NCBI GenBank assembly: GCA_046293395.1
Contig: JBKBOU010000001.1
Location: 372,001-436,000 of the forward strand
DNA: 64,000 nt
Source of the DNA: CAYNRA01 sp046293395
GTDB lineage: Bacteria; Bacteroidota; Bacteroidia; Cytophagales; Spirosomataceae
Direction of reading: 5' to 3'
Shown: positions 7,649 to 16,007 of the stretch, one piece after another
Layout: each line of letters begins with the position of its first letter
Position numbering within the stretch: the stretch's first letter is position 1
Made by a program: the position numbers and the translations under genes
Notes under the pieces: model-generated
The model's input: only the letters and a program-made list of their open reading frames with translations
What the model was told of the DNA's origin: nothing
Database searches by the model: none

Positions 7649-8431
7649 TTATTCAAAAATGAAATTGTCAAAATTTTGCCTATATACAATATTTGCATAA
7701 TTTGATGGTGGATATTTTATTTTAAAAATATTTGTACCAAAAAATTCTACTAGACCTCTCCTTTGTTCAATTGATAGGTTAATGAAATGATACGATAGCA
7801 TGGTACTGTAAATAAACCTTTCACTCCAGTCTGTAAGTTTTATGTCTTGTAGCTCCCATGCTTTACCCTTATAATTATGTAGAATAATACAATTTTGTTC
7901 AAAATTAATGGAATAATCAGAATGTGCGAAAGCATTTCTTAGAGACGAATGAAACCCTTTTTCAATTATAAATTCGAGAGGATTATTTGCGTTTGTGAAT
8001 AACTGCTTTATCTTTCTAACGTAATTATGTTTACTATTTTCAGGAATTTCTAACTTCCAATTGTAATCTGAACTGTTTGCAATATTTGCAAGCTGGTAAA
8101 GTCTTTTTAAAAATGATTTTGATTCCCATAAATGACTATATATCATAAGTTCAACATGAATTTGATGTTCACTTTTGACCAATAATGGTTGTTCATCTAT
8201 TAAAGAGTAATAATCATTCAAATAGTTTATCAGGAAATCAATACGTGTTTTATCCCTTATTTTATCCATTCTATTATCAATTACATAGTCTTTAATGTAG
8301 GAACAATAGTCAGCGTTGGCAAGAAATGCCACATAATTTTGTGGAGAAGTTGATCTAAGCTCATAAAATGTGTTCGCTAATATGCTTTTTATCTCCTCTT
8401 CAATTTTGAAAATTTTTTCAACAGTAATCAC
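7649..8431 (-). CDS. HEPN-like hypothetical protein
   Basis: This 260-residue all-alpha protein starts at GTG 8431; an in-frame TGA lies 21 bp upstream, which leaves no better start. It contains Arg165-x4-His170 in a SLRNAFAHSDY segment, which fits the Rx4-6H motif of HEPN domains. Many HEPN proteins are metal-independent RNases in toxin-antitoxin, abortive-infection or CRISPR systems. The gene is visibly richer in A+T, and in Lys/Asn/Ile/Tyr codons, than its neighbours, and it is bounded by a strong terminator, so it looks acquired. No antitoxin-like (MNT or XRE) partner overlaps it; the only nearby small gene is the convergent membrane ORF. Function is inferred from a short motif only. Confidence 0.5.
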   Translation of the reverse strand: MITVEKIFKIEEEIKSILANTFYELRSTSPQNYVAFLANADYCSYIKDYVIDNRMDKIRDKTRIDFLINYLNDYYSLIDEQPLLVKSEHQIHVELMIYSHLWESKSFLKRLYQLANIANSSDYNWKLEIPENSKHNYVRKIKQLFTNANNPLEFIIEKGFHSSLRNAFAHSDYSINFEQNCIILHNYKGKAWELQDIKLTDWSERFIYSTMLSYHFINLSIEQRRGLVEFFGTNIFKIKYPPSNYANIVYRQNFDNFIFE

Positions 8432-8520
8432 TTCGGTGTTATTTTTGCGTCAGAAATCTGTAAATGTTGATAGAATAGCCAACTTTCAATCAACAATCTA
8501 ATTTTATTAAGAGTTCTAAT

Positions 8521-8556
8521 AAAAGAGGCTTCGGATATGATTCCGAAGCCTCTTTT
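8521..8556 (-). terminator. Strong bidirectional terminator
   Basis: Perfect 15-bp stem (8521-8535 with 8542-8556), 6-nt loop, with A/T runs at both ends. It ends the UbiB-kinase operon on the minus strand and separates it from the HEPN-like gene. Confidence 0.85.
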
Positions 8557-8573
8557 TTGAAAAAAATCTATCT

Positions 8574-9908
8574 TTAAACCATCTCCGCCAATTCTTCTTT
8601 CGACATCAGCCAAGTTGGTTTGGTTGTGCGTACATTGGCTTTTAGGTCGTTTAGAAGCGTATATAAACCAAAATAGGTGCGATTAATGTATAACCCATGT
8701 TGCGAACCTCTGGCTGCACTCGCCGACTTTAGTTCTTGCACATTGGCGACGTATTCAAAAAACGCATAGACTTCATCCACATAGCTATCGTCTCCAAAAT
8801 TAAATGTCTGCTGCGCAAAAGGTCTGCCAAGAATTTCTATCATTTGCTTGAACAATCCATGGAAAAATACTTGCTGTTCTGGTTTGTCCTCTTCCAAAAT
8901 AAATTCCAACTCTCTGAAAATCTCACCCATACGTTTGTCATCGCTCATCAAATCTCGATTAATCAAGGCGAAGTAATTTGTGTAGAAATGGTCTGGAATT
9001 TCTTTGATACAACCAAAATCAATAATTCCTATGCGACCGTCTTGTGTAAACAAGAAATTGCCTGGATGCGGGTCTGCATGAACTTGCTTCAAATCATGAA
9101 TCTGAAAGTTATAAAAATCCCACAAGGCTTGGCCAATCTGGTCGCGTGCTTCTTGCGAAGGATTCGTCTGCAAAAATTCTTTCAGGTGCTGCCCTTCAAT
9201 CCAATCCATGGTAATGATACGCTTGGAAGAAAGTTCAGGATAATAGGACGGAAAAAACAAGTTCGGGATTTGTGAACACGCAGACGTAATTTCAACAGAC
9301 CTTTTTAATTCCAGCTCGTAGTCCGCCTCTTCCAAAAGTTTGGATTGAACTTCCTCAAAATAACGGTCGATTTCTGCATCATTTAAGTTCAGTAATTGAA
9401 CGGCAAGGGGTCTCGCCATGCGTAAATCGGATGTTATGCTGTCTGCTACGCCTGGATACTGAATTTTAACAGCTAGTTTTTTGCCATTTTTTGTAGCCAA
9501 ATGAACTTGACCAATAGAGGCTGCATTTTTGGCTTCCCACTCAAACGTATCGAAAAGTTGTGTAGGCGATGTGCCAAAATAACTTTTGAATGTTTTCATC
9601 ACAAGCGGTGCAGAAAGTGGAGGCGCCGAATATTGTGACATAGCAAATTTGTCTGTGTAGGCTCTTGGGAGTAAGTTTTTATCCATACTCATCATTTGTG
9701 CCATTTTTAGCGCCGAACCCTTCAAATTACTCAATGCCTGATACACATCTTTGGCATTGGCTTCGTGCAACTCATCTTTGGAAAGCGAGGGGTCTATGAG
9801 TTTTTTTCCGTAATGTTTGACATAATTGCCGCCCACTTTTACGGTTGCCTTCACAAATTGGCTTGCTCTTGCCACTTTGGAAGTTGGTATATTTTCTTGT
9901 GATTTCAT
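8574..9908 (-). CDS. ABC1/UbiB/COQ8-family atypical kinase
   Basis: This is a 444-residue member of the UbiB/ADCK family of atypical protein-kinase-like ATPases. The family signatures are present. A KxGQ-type motif appears as Lys68-Met-Ala-Gln71. The alanine-rich loop is NAASIGQVHLA (~128-138). Lys147 lies in VKIQYPG, followed by the VHADPHPGNFLF catalytic loop and a metal-binding IDFG. Family members support ubiquinone or other isoprenoid-lipid metabolism, but direct substrates are unclear. It is translationally coupled (ATGA overlap) to the TetR regulator upstream and ends at a strong terminator. No C-terminal membrane helices are evident, so it resembles the soluble subfamily. Confidence 0.88.
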   Translation of the reverse strand: MKSQENIPTSKVARASQFVKATVKVGGNYVKHYGKKLIDPSLSKDELHEANAKDVYQALSNLKGSALKMAQMMSMDKNLLPRAYTDKFAMSQYSAPPLSAPLVMKTFKSYFGTSPTQLFDTFEWEAKNAASIGQVHLATKNGKKLAVKIQYPGVADSITSDLRMARPLAVQLLNLNDAEIDRYFEEVQSKLLEEADYELELKRSVEITSACSQIPNLFFPSYYPELSSKRIITMDWIEGQHLKEFLQTNPSQEARDQIGQALWDFYNFQIHDLKQVHADPHPGNFLFTQDGRIGIIDFGCIKEIPDHFYTNYFALINRDLMSDDKRMGEIFRELEFILEEDKPEQQVFFHGLFKQMIEILGRPFAQQTFNFGDDSYVDEVYAFFEYVANVQELKSASAARGSQHGLYINRTYFGLYTLLNDLKANVRTTKPTWLMSKEELAEMV

Positions 9909-10546
9909 TTCCTATTTTGATATAAAAATTTGCCAAGATCAAACAAAGAATCAAGGGGAGAACGTCCCATCCAATCTAAACTTGTATTGACATACTTTTC
10001 AATGAGTGTATCTGTTTTTTCGAAAGCTTTGCTGTAGTCATTCGCCCAAAACTCCAGAATAGTTAAGGTTTGCATCCAAAGCATATCTGGGTATTTATTC
10101 ATCAATTGTGGGATAGGTCTTTGCTCAATTTCGCGTGTTTCCCGTCCTTCCATCAACAATTCGTTCATATAATCCTTGAAGAAAATAGCGGATTCTGCCA
10201 AAACTGGATTTTTCTTCATGGCGATAGGACGCGGCCATTTTGAGATACTCAGCAAGATAAAACTTCTGTCCTCTTTGAGCGTCTCAATCCAAGTAAAATA
10301 AAAAGATAACATTTTCTCGCGGACGCTGTACGTCGCATATACTTCTTCTTGGCGAATACTTTCAATCGTTTTTTTAAATGTATCTTTCCAAACTTCTGAT
10401 TCCATTTGTTGGAATGAATTAAAATGCTCGTAGATAGCTTTTTCTGTTGTCTTTAGTGCTTTTGCGAGTGCATAAACGGAAGCGGGTTCCTGCCCATTTT
10501 CAAGAATATGTGTCTTGTATTTTGAGATAATCTGATCTTTAGTCAT
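9905..10546 (-). CDS. TetR/AcrR-family transcriptional regulator
   Basis: The protein has 213 residues. The N-terminal ~50 residues form a TetR-type helix-turn-helix (SVYALAKALKTTEKAIYEHFNSF), followed by an all-helical ligand domain. The stop codon overlaps the start of the kinase gene by 4 bp, so the two are one translational unit. The MpaB-like oxygenase gene ends 4 bp upstream on the same strand. This points to a three-gene operon, possibly responding to a lipid or hydrophobic ligand, which is an inference from the context. Confidence 0.82.
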   Translation of the reverse strand: MTKDQIISKYKTHILENGQEPASVYALAKALKTTEKAIYEHFNSFQQMESEVWKDTFKKTIESIRQEEVYATYSVREKMLSFYFTWIETLKEDRSFILLSISKWPRPIAMKKNPVLAESAIFFKDYMNELLMEGRETREIEQRPIPQLMNKYPDMLWMQTLTILEFWANDYSKAFEKTDTLIEKYVNTSLDWMGRSPLDSLFDLGKFLYQNRK

Positions 10547-10550
10547 GTGA

Positions 10551-11534
10551 TTAAGCGTAAAAATTTGATAAAAAAGCAGTGGATTTATTGAATGCTTGTA
10601 AAACAGACGTAGGGAATCTCTGAGGCTCTATGCCTAGCATATCCGCATACGTTGAACCTAATAATATACGTGCTTGTGCCCGAAAGAACTCTCCCGCAAG
10701 AACACTGCCAGCCATTTCTGTGTAACAAGTCATAAGAGATTTTGTTAACGAAAGACCGACCTCAGAGCTCCTAAAGTTTCTTTGTGCAATGAGTTTATCT
10801 AATTGCAATGCCTCCTTAAAATTAGCACAAAGCAAGGTTTCTTCAATACCCAAAAGATGACCAATGACTTTCCAAGTATGGAGGTATGCACGCTCGTCAA
10901 CTGCGTCAATGGTATGTCCTAGTTTTTGCAATCCGCGTAATAAAATCCAGGAAAAAGCAAGGTTTGTTCCTGCCATATCTTCTTGGTTGACGGGCATTCC
11001 CCACTGCATGTCCCATTGACCAGAATGCAGACTAAAATACCGAACCGAGGCATGTAAAAGACGGACTTTGAAGATAATTTGAAAAATCTTGCCGTCTTGC
11101 CAATGGTCGTAATTCATGACTTTACGTAAGAAATTGCCTGTTTCTTTGAGACGATTATAGGTATCTTTATGAATTCGTTCGGAGAAATACAGCACACGTG
11201 CGCCGTCTTCGCCGAGGTAGCAATACGGAAGCGAATAACAACCTAGCACCATACCAATTTCTTGTTGGTGTTTGAGGTAAAAGTCAGTCGCGCGAATAAT
11301 TTCTTTTTTTTGAAAAAAAGAAGGGAATTTCGCGAATGAATGGTAAAAATCTTGAAATTCTTTCGGAAAAACGTGGATATCCGTATGTGAAAAATCACTG
11401 AGTAGCGGCATCAACTGGCGAATACCCTGAAGCCCTAGCCGGTCAACAACCGCCTGAATAACAGCGTCTGCCGTGTGGTCACCCTGTTGTCTGAGTGCAC
11501 TTAATTGGTCGAGCAAGTAAGGCTGAGTTATCAT
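10551..11534 (-). CDS. MpaB/latex-clearing-type oxygenase (DUF2236)
   Basis: This 327-residue protein belongs to the oxygenase MpaB family (DUF2236), which includes heme-b rubber oxygenases (Lcp) and the fungal mycophenolate enzyme. Visible family features are GCYSLPYCYLGEDGARVLYFSERI, then a conserved histidine in LLHASVRY, the likely heme ligand, and WGMPVNQEDMAGTNLAFSW. No secretion signal is seen. I chose ATG 11534; a TTG three codons upstream falls inside the -7 promoter box and is unlikely. It heads the operon with the TetR regulator and the UbiB-type kinase. The substrate is unknown. Confidence 0.78.
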   Translation of the reverse strand: MITQPYLLDQLSALRQQGDHTADAVIQAVVDRLGLQGIRQLMPLLSDFSHTDIHVFPKEFQDFYHSFAKFPSFFQKKEIIRATDFYLKHQQEIGMVLGCYSLPYCYLGEDGARVLYFSERIHKDTYNRLKETGNFLRKVMNYDHWQDGKIFQIIFKVRLLHASVRYFSLHSGQWDMQWGMPVNQEDMAGTNLAFSWILLRGLQKLGHTIDAVDERAYLHTWKVIGHLLGIEETLLCANFKEALQLDKLIAQRNFRSSEVGLSLTKSLMTCYTEMAGSVLAGEFFRAQARILLGSTYADMLGIEPQRFPTSVLQAFNKSTAFLSNFYA

Positions 11535-11540
11535 TCGGTA

Positions 11541-11568
11541 CAAAATTATCTAATATTCTAACTACCAA
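11541..11568 (-). promoter_or_regulatory. Promoter of the MpaB-TetR-UbiB operon (possibly leaderless)
   Basis: Minus-strand TTG (11566-11568), 17 bp, TAATTTTG (11541-11548). The predicted start, ~5 nt past the box, is only 1-3 nt from ATG 11534, so the transcript may be leaderless. Confidence 0.45.
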
Positions 11569-11642
11569 CTTTCGGTTGAAAACAATTGTTTGGCATCTAA
11601 ATTAAAAATTAGGGGAGTTCAACGAAAAAGTAAATTTCACCG

Positions 11643-11650
11643 TAAATTTG
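11643..11650 (+). promoter_or_regulatory. -7 box upstream of the YheT hydrolase
   Basis: TAAATTTG matches TAnnTTTG and would start transcription ~17 nt before the ATG at 11673. No clear -33 TTG was found at the right distance. Confidence 0.35.
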
Positions 11651-11672
11651 TCCAACTATTCCTTTATCCAGC

Positions 11673-12629
11673 ATGACTTCATACGTATTTAACAGTCCAA
11701 TTTTACAGTTGAATGGACATTTACAGACGATTATCCCTAGCTTATTTCGCAAAATTCCGGTTCAATACCAAAGAGAACGACTCGAATTGCCGGACGGAGA
11801 TTTCCTTGATTTGGATTGGGCACAAAAAGGTTCTTCCCAATTAGTTATCATTACGCACGGGTTGGAAGGCGATTCGACACGCCATTACGTGACCGGAATG
11901 GCTAAAATGGCAAATGACGCGGGTTTGGATGCCCTCGGTTGGAATTGCCGCAGCTGCTCAGGTGAAATAAATCGTTTGCCTCGTTTTTACCACCACGGTG
12001 ATGCCGAAGATTTACGATTTGTAATTGAACATGCTGCAAATTTACAGCTGTATGAAGCGATTTATTTGGTTGGTTTCAGCATGGGAGGTAGTCTGACACT
12101 CCGGTATTTGGGTGAAAAACCGAACGACGTAAATCCGTTGATTCACAAAGCTTTCGCTGCTTCTGTTCCACTTGATTTGCCCTCTTCCGTGCGTGAATTA
12201 GCTAAAAAAGGAAAACAATTTTACATGAAGCGTTTCATTAAAAAGCTCCGTAAAAAAATCGAGGAGAAAGAACGGATGTTTCCCCAACATCCCATCTTAA
12301 CAGCTAAAAATTACGATACTATACGAAATTTTGAGGATTTTGACTCGCGTTATACTGCACCTTTGCATGGCTATGCAGATTGTCATGATTTCTATGCCAA
12401 AGCAAGTGTAAAGCCCTTGCTTAAACATATTCAAATTCCTTCTTTGGTCGTACAAGCTGCAAATGATCCTTTTTTGACCCCCGAATGCCTTGAGCTTGGT
12501 GAAGCAAGCCCAAATCCCTTTGTTCAATTGCTTGTAACTCAAAATGGTGGACATGTAGGATTCGCGCAAAAAAATAAAGTACATTCTTGGGTAGAGGAAA
12601 CTGCGCTCGCCTTTTTTCAAAAAAAATGA
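11673..12629 (+). CDS. YheT-family alpha/beta hydrolase
   Basis: This 318-residue alpha/beta-hydrolase of the COG0429 (YheT/ABHD1-3) group begins with the typical NGHLQTIIPSLFR segment. The catalytic triad can be read as Ser136 in GFSMGGS, Asp265 in AANDPFL and His294 in NGGHVGF. The family contains esterases and lipases, and the natural substrate is not known. There is no signal peptide. It is divergent from the MpaB operon and convergent with the outer membrane receptor gene. Confidence 0.88.
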   Translation: MTSYVFNSPILQLNGHLQTIIPSLFRKIPVQYQRERLELPDGDFLDLDWAQKGSSQLVIITHGLEGDSTRHYVTGMAKMANDAGLDALGWNCRSCSGEINRLPRFYHHGDAEDLRFVIEHAANLQLYEAIYLVGFSMGGSLTLRYLGEKPNDVNPLIHKAFAASVPLDLPSSVRELAKKGKQFYMKRFIKKLRKKIEEKERMFPQHPILTAKNYDTIRNFEDFDSRYTAPLHGYADCHDFYAKASVKPLLKHIQIPSLVVQAANDPFLTPECLELGEASPNPFVQLLVTQNGGHVGFAQKNKVHSWVEETALAFFQKK

Positions 12630-12650
12630 GAGGATTTCTCCTCTCATTTT
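12623..12650. terminator. Bidirectional terminator between convergent genes
   Basis: 12-bp stem (12623-12634 with 12639-12650), 4-nt loop, A-run before and T-run after. The 5' arm contains the hydrolase stop codon, and the receptor gene ends at 12658. Confidence 0.8.
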
Positions 12651-12657
12651 TGGACTT

Positions 12658-15120
12658 TTAATTCTGTCCACCAATTCGGCTTTTTTCTAGGTCAGCTGCT
12701 GATTGTCTTCTTTGCCCTCCCTTAACTTGTTGATTACCAAAATTATAAGTGAATGTAAGTGTCGCTCTTCTGCTTGTAAATCGGTTTGAGATAGAAAAAT
12801 CCATGTTCTGGTAATTTACTTCACCTAGCCAAAAAGAGGTTAAAAACAAGTCACTGACATTCAATTTTAATCTTGCTTTCTTGTTCAAGAAACTTTTTTG
12901 AATACCCATGTTTACGGCATATTGTGGTTTCACATTTCTGAAAATTCCGTAAATACTAGGTGAATTATACCACATAGAAAGTTCTGCAGACCATTGTTTT
13001 GGCAAGGTAAACTGATGCGAGGTATTGAAATTGTAAGCTACTTGTCCTGCCTGTAATTGTCCTCCAAGTAAACTATCATCCGTGAAAGCGCTGTAATATA
13101 GATTTCCTTGGTTTTGGGTATTCCACCATTTTGTAATCGGATAGGGGAAAACCACATTCAATGAATAGTTTTGAAAACGTTGTAAATTGCGTTGAATAGC
13201 CCTGGTTACACTTGTTGCATCGTCCTGCTCGGTTATCTGAATCATAAAGTCTTTCGTATTGGCATAGCTCAAACCAAAAGATAAACCACCTTTGTAGGTA
13301 TATGTCAACTCAATATTATCTGTAAATTGTGGCTGCAAGTTCGGATTTCCCTCTTCGTATGTGTAAGGGTCTAGGTAAAAAACAAACGGGTTGAGTTGTC
13401 CATAATTTGGTCTATCAATACGTCGGCTGTACGAGTAACGTGTCGCATGATTTTTGGAAAGCGTATGATTGATAAACAAAGTTGGGAAAAGCGAAAGATA
13501 ATTTCTTTCCAATTTTTCATCTAAAGTCACGGAGTTTCCCAAAGATTGGGTGTGTTCAGCACGAAGTCCCGCTTGAATACCGATTTTCTCCCATTGTTGT
13601 GAATAATTGATGTATCCTGCATTAACAAATTCGGTGTATTTGAAATAATTGGTTTTTGTTGGGTCATTTGTCCAGTTTGTACCCATCAGTTGCTCAAATA
13701 CAAAGTTGTTATCTGTCTGTACGTAGGCAGTTTTTGCACCAATTTCCCATTTTGTTTTTTCATTTATCGGGAGTGTATAATCCGTTTTGGCAGTGAAAAT
13801 ATCAATGTATGTTGGCGTGAAATTTCGCTGTAATAGTTGATTTGTCGGGTTATTCTGTGCATCGAAAAAGTTGGTTTCAAAATTTTGCGTATTATCTCCT
13901 TCAAATCGAGAATAATCCACATCGAACGTAATTTCTTTTCCTTTTTTATCGAATGCGTGTTTTACTTGTAAGCTAGAAGACAGGTTTTTTCTGTGCATGT
14001 CAATTTTTGAAAGTTGCGCAAGCGATGATTTTTCAAATCCTTGAATATTTGTTTCGTTGCTTCCGTCTATTTGTCCTAACCAATTGGAGCCGTCAACCAA
14101 TACACCTATACTTGTTTTATCATTGATTGTGTAATCCAAACCTGTTTTAAATGAAATGGCTTTGCCGCTTTGTATGCGTTGGGATAGCTGGTCGAAGGTC
14201 GTTAACACATTTTCAAATGTAACTCTTCGGTTCAATGTATTGTCACTGTAAAATAAATTTCTGTTGGCAGAAACATTGGCGAACATATTTAACTTTTTGG
14301 TTCGGTGGTTCACTTGCAAGCTTGAGTTGTAGCGAGACAAATCTTTGGGAGCCTCCGGAATAAACCCATTTCCTGCACCTAGGGTAAATGTTCCATTTGT
14401 GCCGACTTGTTGGTTTTTCTTTAGTTTAATGTTAATAATACCTGAATTTCCTGCGGCATCGTATTTCGAAGAAGGATTGGTAATGATTTCAACAGACTCA
14501 ATTTGGTCACTTGTCATGTTGCGCAACATTTGTGCTAAATCTGCTTCCGACAAAAACGTGCGTTTGCCGTCTATCATAAACAAAACCCCGGACTTATTTC
14601 GCAACCGAATTTGGTCATTTTGACTGTCAATGGTCACGCCAGGTGCGCGTTCAAGGATTTCAAGCGCGGTACTTCCACTCGATACAATACTGTTTTCTAC
14701 ATTTAATACCGTGCGGTCAATTTTTTGTTCGATGAATGGTTTTTTGGCGACTACCTGCACTTCTTGGAGTGTTGCCGATGCTTCTTCAAGAATAAGATAG
14801 GGTAGCTGAATGTTGGGGTTATCCGTATTTAATTGAAAAACAGGGGAGATGCGTTGCGCATAGCCAACCATAGATGTTTGTAAACGAAAACTGCCCTCTT
14901 TCTTTAATTCAATTTGGAAATTTCCTTCTATGTCTGTGACATCTCCCTTGACCAATGAAGAGTCCAGAGCAGAAATAACGAGAACGGTAGCAAAGGGTAG
15001 AGATTCTCCTTTTTTGTCTTGTACTTTTCCTTTTACAAGAAACAAAGAGGAATTTGATTGTGCGTTTACTGCACCGAAACAAAGAAGAGTAAGGGATAAA
15101 AATAAAAATAGCTTTTTCAT
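12658..15120 (-). CDS. TonB-dependent-receptor-like outer membrane protein
   Basis: The protein has 820 residues with a Sec signal peptide (residues 1-20, ending in VNAQ). A carboxypeptidase-D regulatory-like Ig domain follows (~27-115). Next is a plug-type domain (~130-225) with the ...RAPGVTIDS... and MIDGKRTFLSEADLAQML segments. The rest is a long beta-barrel of the Bacteroidota 'outer membrane protein beta-barrel family' type (~380-795). Residues such as SYSRRIDRPNYGQLNPF are typical of the barrel. It is probably an outer-membrane transporter driven by TonB. There is no SusD partner or regulator beside it, so the substrate is unknown. It is transcribed alone and ends at a bidirectional terminator. 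Confidence 0.88.
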   Translation of the reverse strand: MKKLFLFLSLTLLCFGAVNAQSNSSLFLVKGKVQDKKGESLPFATVLVISALDSSLVKGDVTDIEGNFQIELKKEGSFRLQTSMVGYAQRISPVFQLNTDNPNIQLPYLILEEASATLQEVQVVAKKPFIEQKIDRTVLNVENSIVSSGSTALEILERAPGVTIDSQNDQIRLRNKSGVLFMIDGKRTFLSEADLAQMLRNMTSDQIESVEIITNPSSKYDAAGNSGIINIKLKKNQQVGTNGTFTLGAGNGFIPEAPKDLSRYNSSLQVNHRTKKLNMFANVSANRNLFYSDNTLNRRVTFENVLTTFDQLSQRIQSGKAISFKTGLDYTINDKTSIGVLVDGSNWLGQIDGSNETNIQGFEKSSLAQLSKIDMHRKNLSSSLQVKHAFDKKGKEITFDVDYSRFEGDNTQNFETNFFDAQNNPTNQLLQRNFTPTYIDIFTAKTDYTLPINEKTKWEIGAKTAYVQTDNNFVFEQLMGTNWTNDPTKTNYFKYTEFVNAGYINYSQQWEKIGIQAGLRAEHTQSLGNSVTLDEKLERNYLSLFPTLFINHTLSKNHATRYSYSRRIDRPNYGQLNPFVFYLDPYTYEEGNPNLQPQFTDNIELTYTYKGGLSFGLSYANTKDFMIQITEQDDATSVTRAIQRNLQRFQNYSLNVVFPYPITKWWNTQNQGNLYYSAFTDDSLLGGQLQAGQVAYNFNTSHQFTLPKQWSAELSMWYNSPSIYGIFRNVKPQYAVNMGIQKSFLNKKARLKLNVSDLFLTSFWLGEVNYQNMDFSISNRFTSRRATLTFTYNFGNQQVKGGQRRQSAADLEKSRIGGQN

Positions 15121-15151
15121 TGGAGTAAATTAGATCAACTTTTTAATGATG

Positions 15152-15159
15152 CAAATCTA
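15152..15159 (-). promoter_or_regulatory. -7 box of the receptor gene
   Basis: Minus-strand TAGATTTG matches TAnnTTTG about 32 bp upstream of the ATG. The nearest upstream TTG gives a spacer of only 15 bp, so support is partial. Confidence 0.35.
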
Positions 15160-15287
15160 AGGTACTATGTATAACAAGGTAACTTATAATACATAAATGG
15201 TAAAAAACTACTTTGAATGGAATTTGCCTATACGACGTGTTTTTTTGTAGTTTCGTTGCATAGATTAAAAAATAAATAAGAGAACGT

Positions 15288-15989
15288 ATGAGAAAAATGA
15301 GTGTAGTCTGGTTATTTATAAGTTTTTTAATGTTTCGAGTAGAGGCACAATCCTTGAAAGGAGCATGGGAATACAAAGAAGGGCTGAAAACGACCCGATT
15401 GGTGGCGGACGATGCGTATGTGATAGTGACAGAATTTTCGGAGTCGGAGCGAATGTTTTATCGCACATGGGGCGGTACATATACTATCAGTGTGCAGGGC
15501 CAGTTGGCGGTGAATGTTGAGTTTGACACCAAAGAACCCGAAGCAGTGGCATCTATTCAAACTTTTTCTTTGAAAGTGAAGAAAAAGACGCTAGAGCTTC
15601 AAAAAATGAATTTTGACCGTTTAGACCAAGGTGTAGAAACGCCTTTAGCCGGAAATTGGCGTATTGCAAGTCGAATGCAACCGGATGGGTCTGAGGTTGC
15701 CATGAAGCCAGGGCCGAGAAAAACAGTAAAATTATTGACGGGTTCGACATTTCAGTGGGTAGCTTTAAATAAAGAAACGCGGGAGTTTTTTGGTTCAGGT
15801 GGAGGTCGATATACGTTTCTCGATGGAGAATATGTAGAAACCATTCAATTCTTCTCTCGTGATGCTACACGTGTCGGAGCGCAACTTCGGTTTCAGGCAG
15901 AGGTAAACGATACAACATGGATTCACACGGGGAAGAGTTCAAAAGGTGAGCCTATTCGTGAAGTTTGGACAAAGAAAAAGCCTGATTAA
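15288..15989 (+). CDS. Secreted protein with two lipocalin-like repeats
   Basis: The protein has 233 residues with a signal peptide (residues ~1-21, ending VEAQ). The mature part seems to be two similar ~100-residue halves. Each opens with a Gly-x-Trp (LKGAWEYK; LAGNWRIA) and contains a Gly-Gly-x-Tyr-Thr motif (WGGTYTI; GGGRYTF) followed by an acidic FDTKE/YVETIQFF strand. This suggests two lipocalin-like beta-barrels from an internal duplication, probably periplasmic or outer-membrane associated. Function is unknown. It ends inside a long palindromic terminator shared with the convergent LysM gene. Confidence 0.6.
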   Translation: MRKMSVVWLFISFLMFRVEAQSLKGAWEYKEGLKTTRLVADDAYVIVTEFSESERMFYRTWGGTYTISVQGQLAVNVEFDTKEPEAVASIQTFSLKVKKKTLELQKMNFDRLDQGVETPLAGNWRIASRMQPDGSEVAMKPGPRKTVKLLTGSTFQWVALNKETREFFGSGGGRYTFLDGEYVETIQFFSRDATRVGAQLRFQAEVNDTTWIHTGKSSKGEPIREVWTKKKPD

Positions 15990-16004
15990 TCAGGCTTTTT
16001 CTTT
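15971..16004. terminator. Palindromic bidirectional terminator
   Basis: Perfect palindrome with 17-bp arms and no loop. The TAA of the lipocalin-like gene sits at its centre. It serves both convergent genes. Confidence 0.85.
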
Positions 16005-16007
16005 GTA

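Noticed and set aside
8428..8613. 61-codon minus-strand reading frame across the UbiB terminator
   Set aside because: It starts inside the UbiB-type gene, spans the terminator hairpin and has no coding character.
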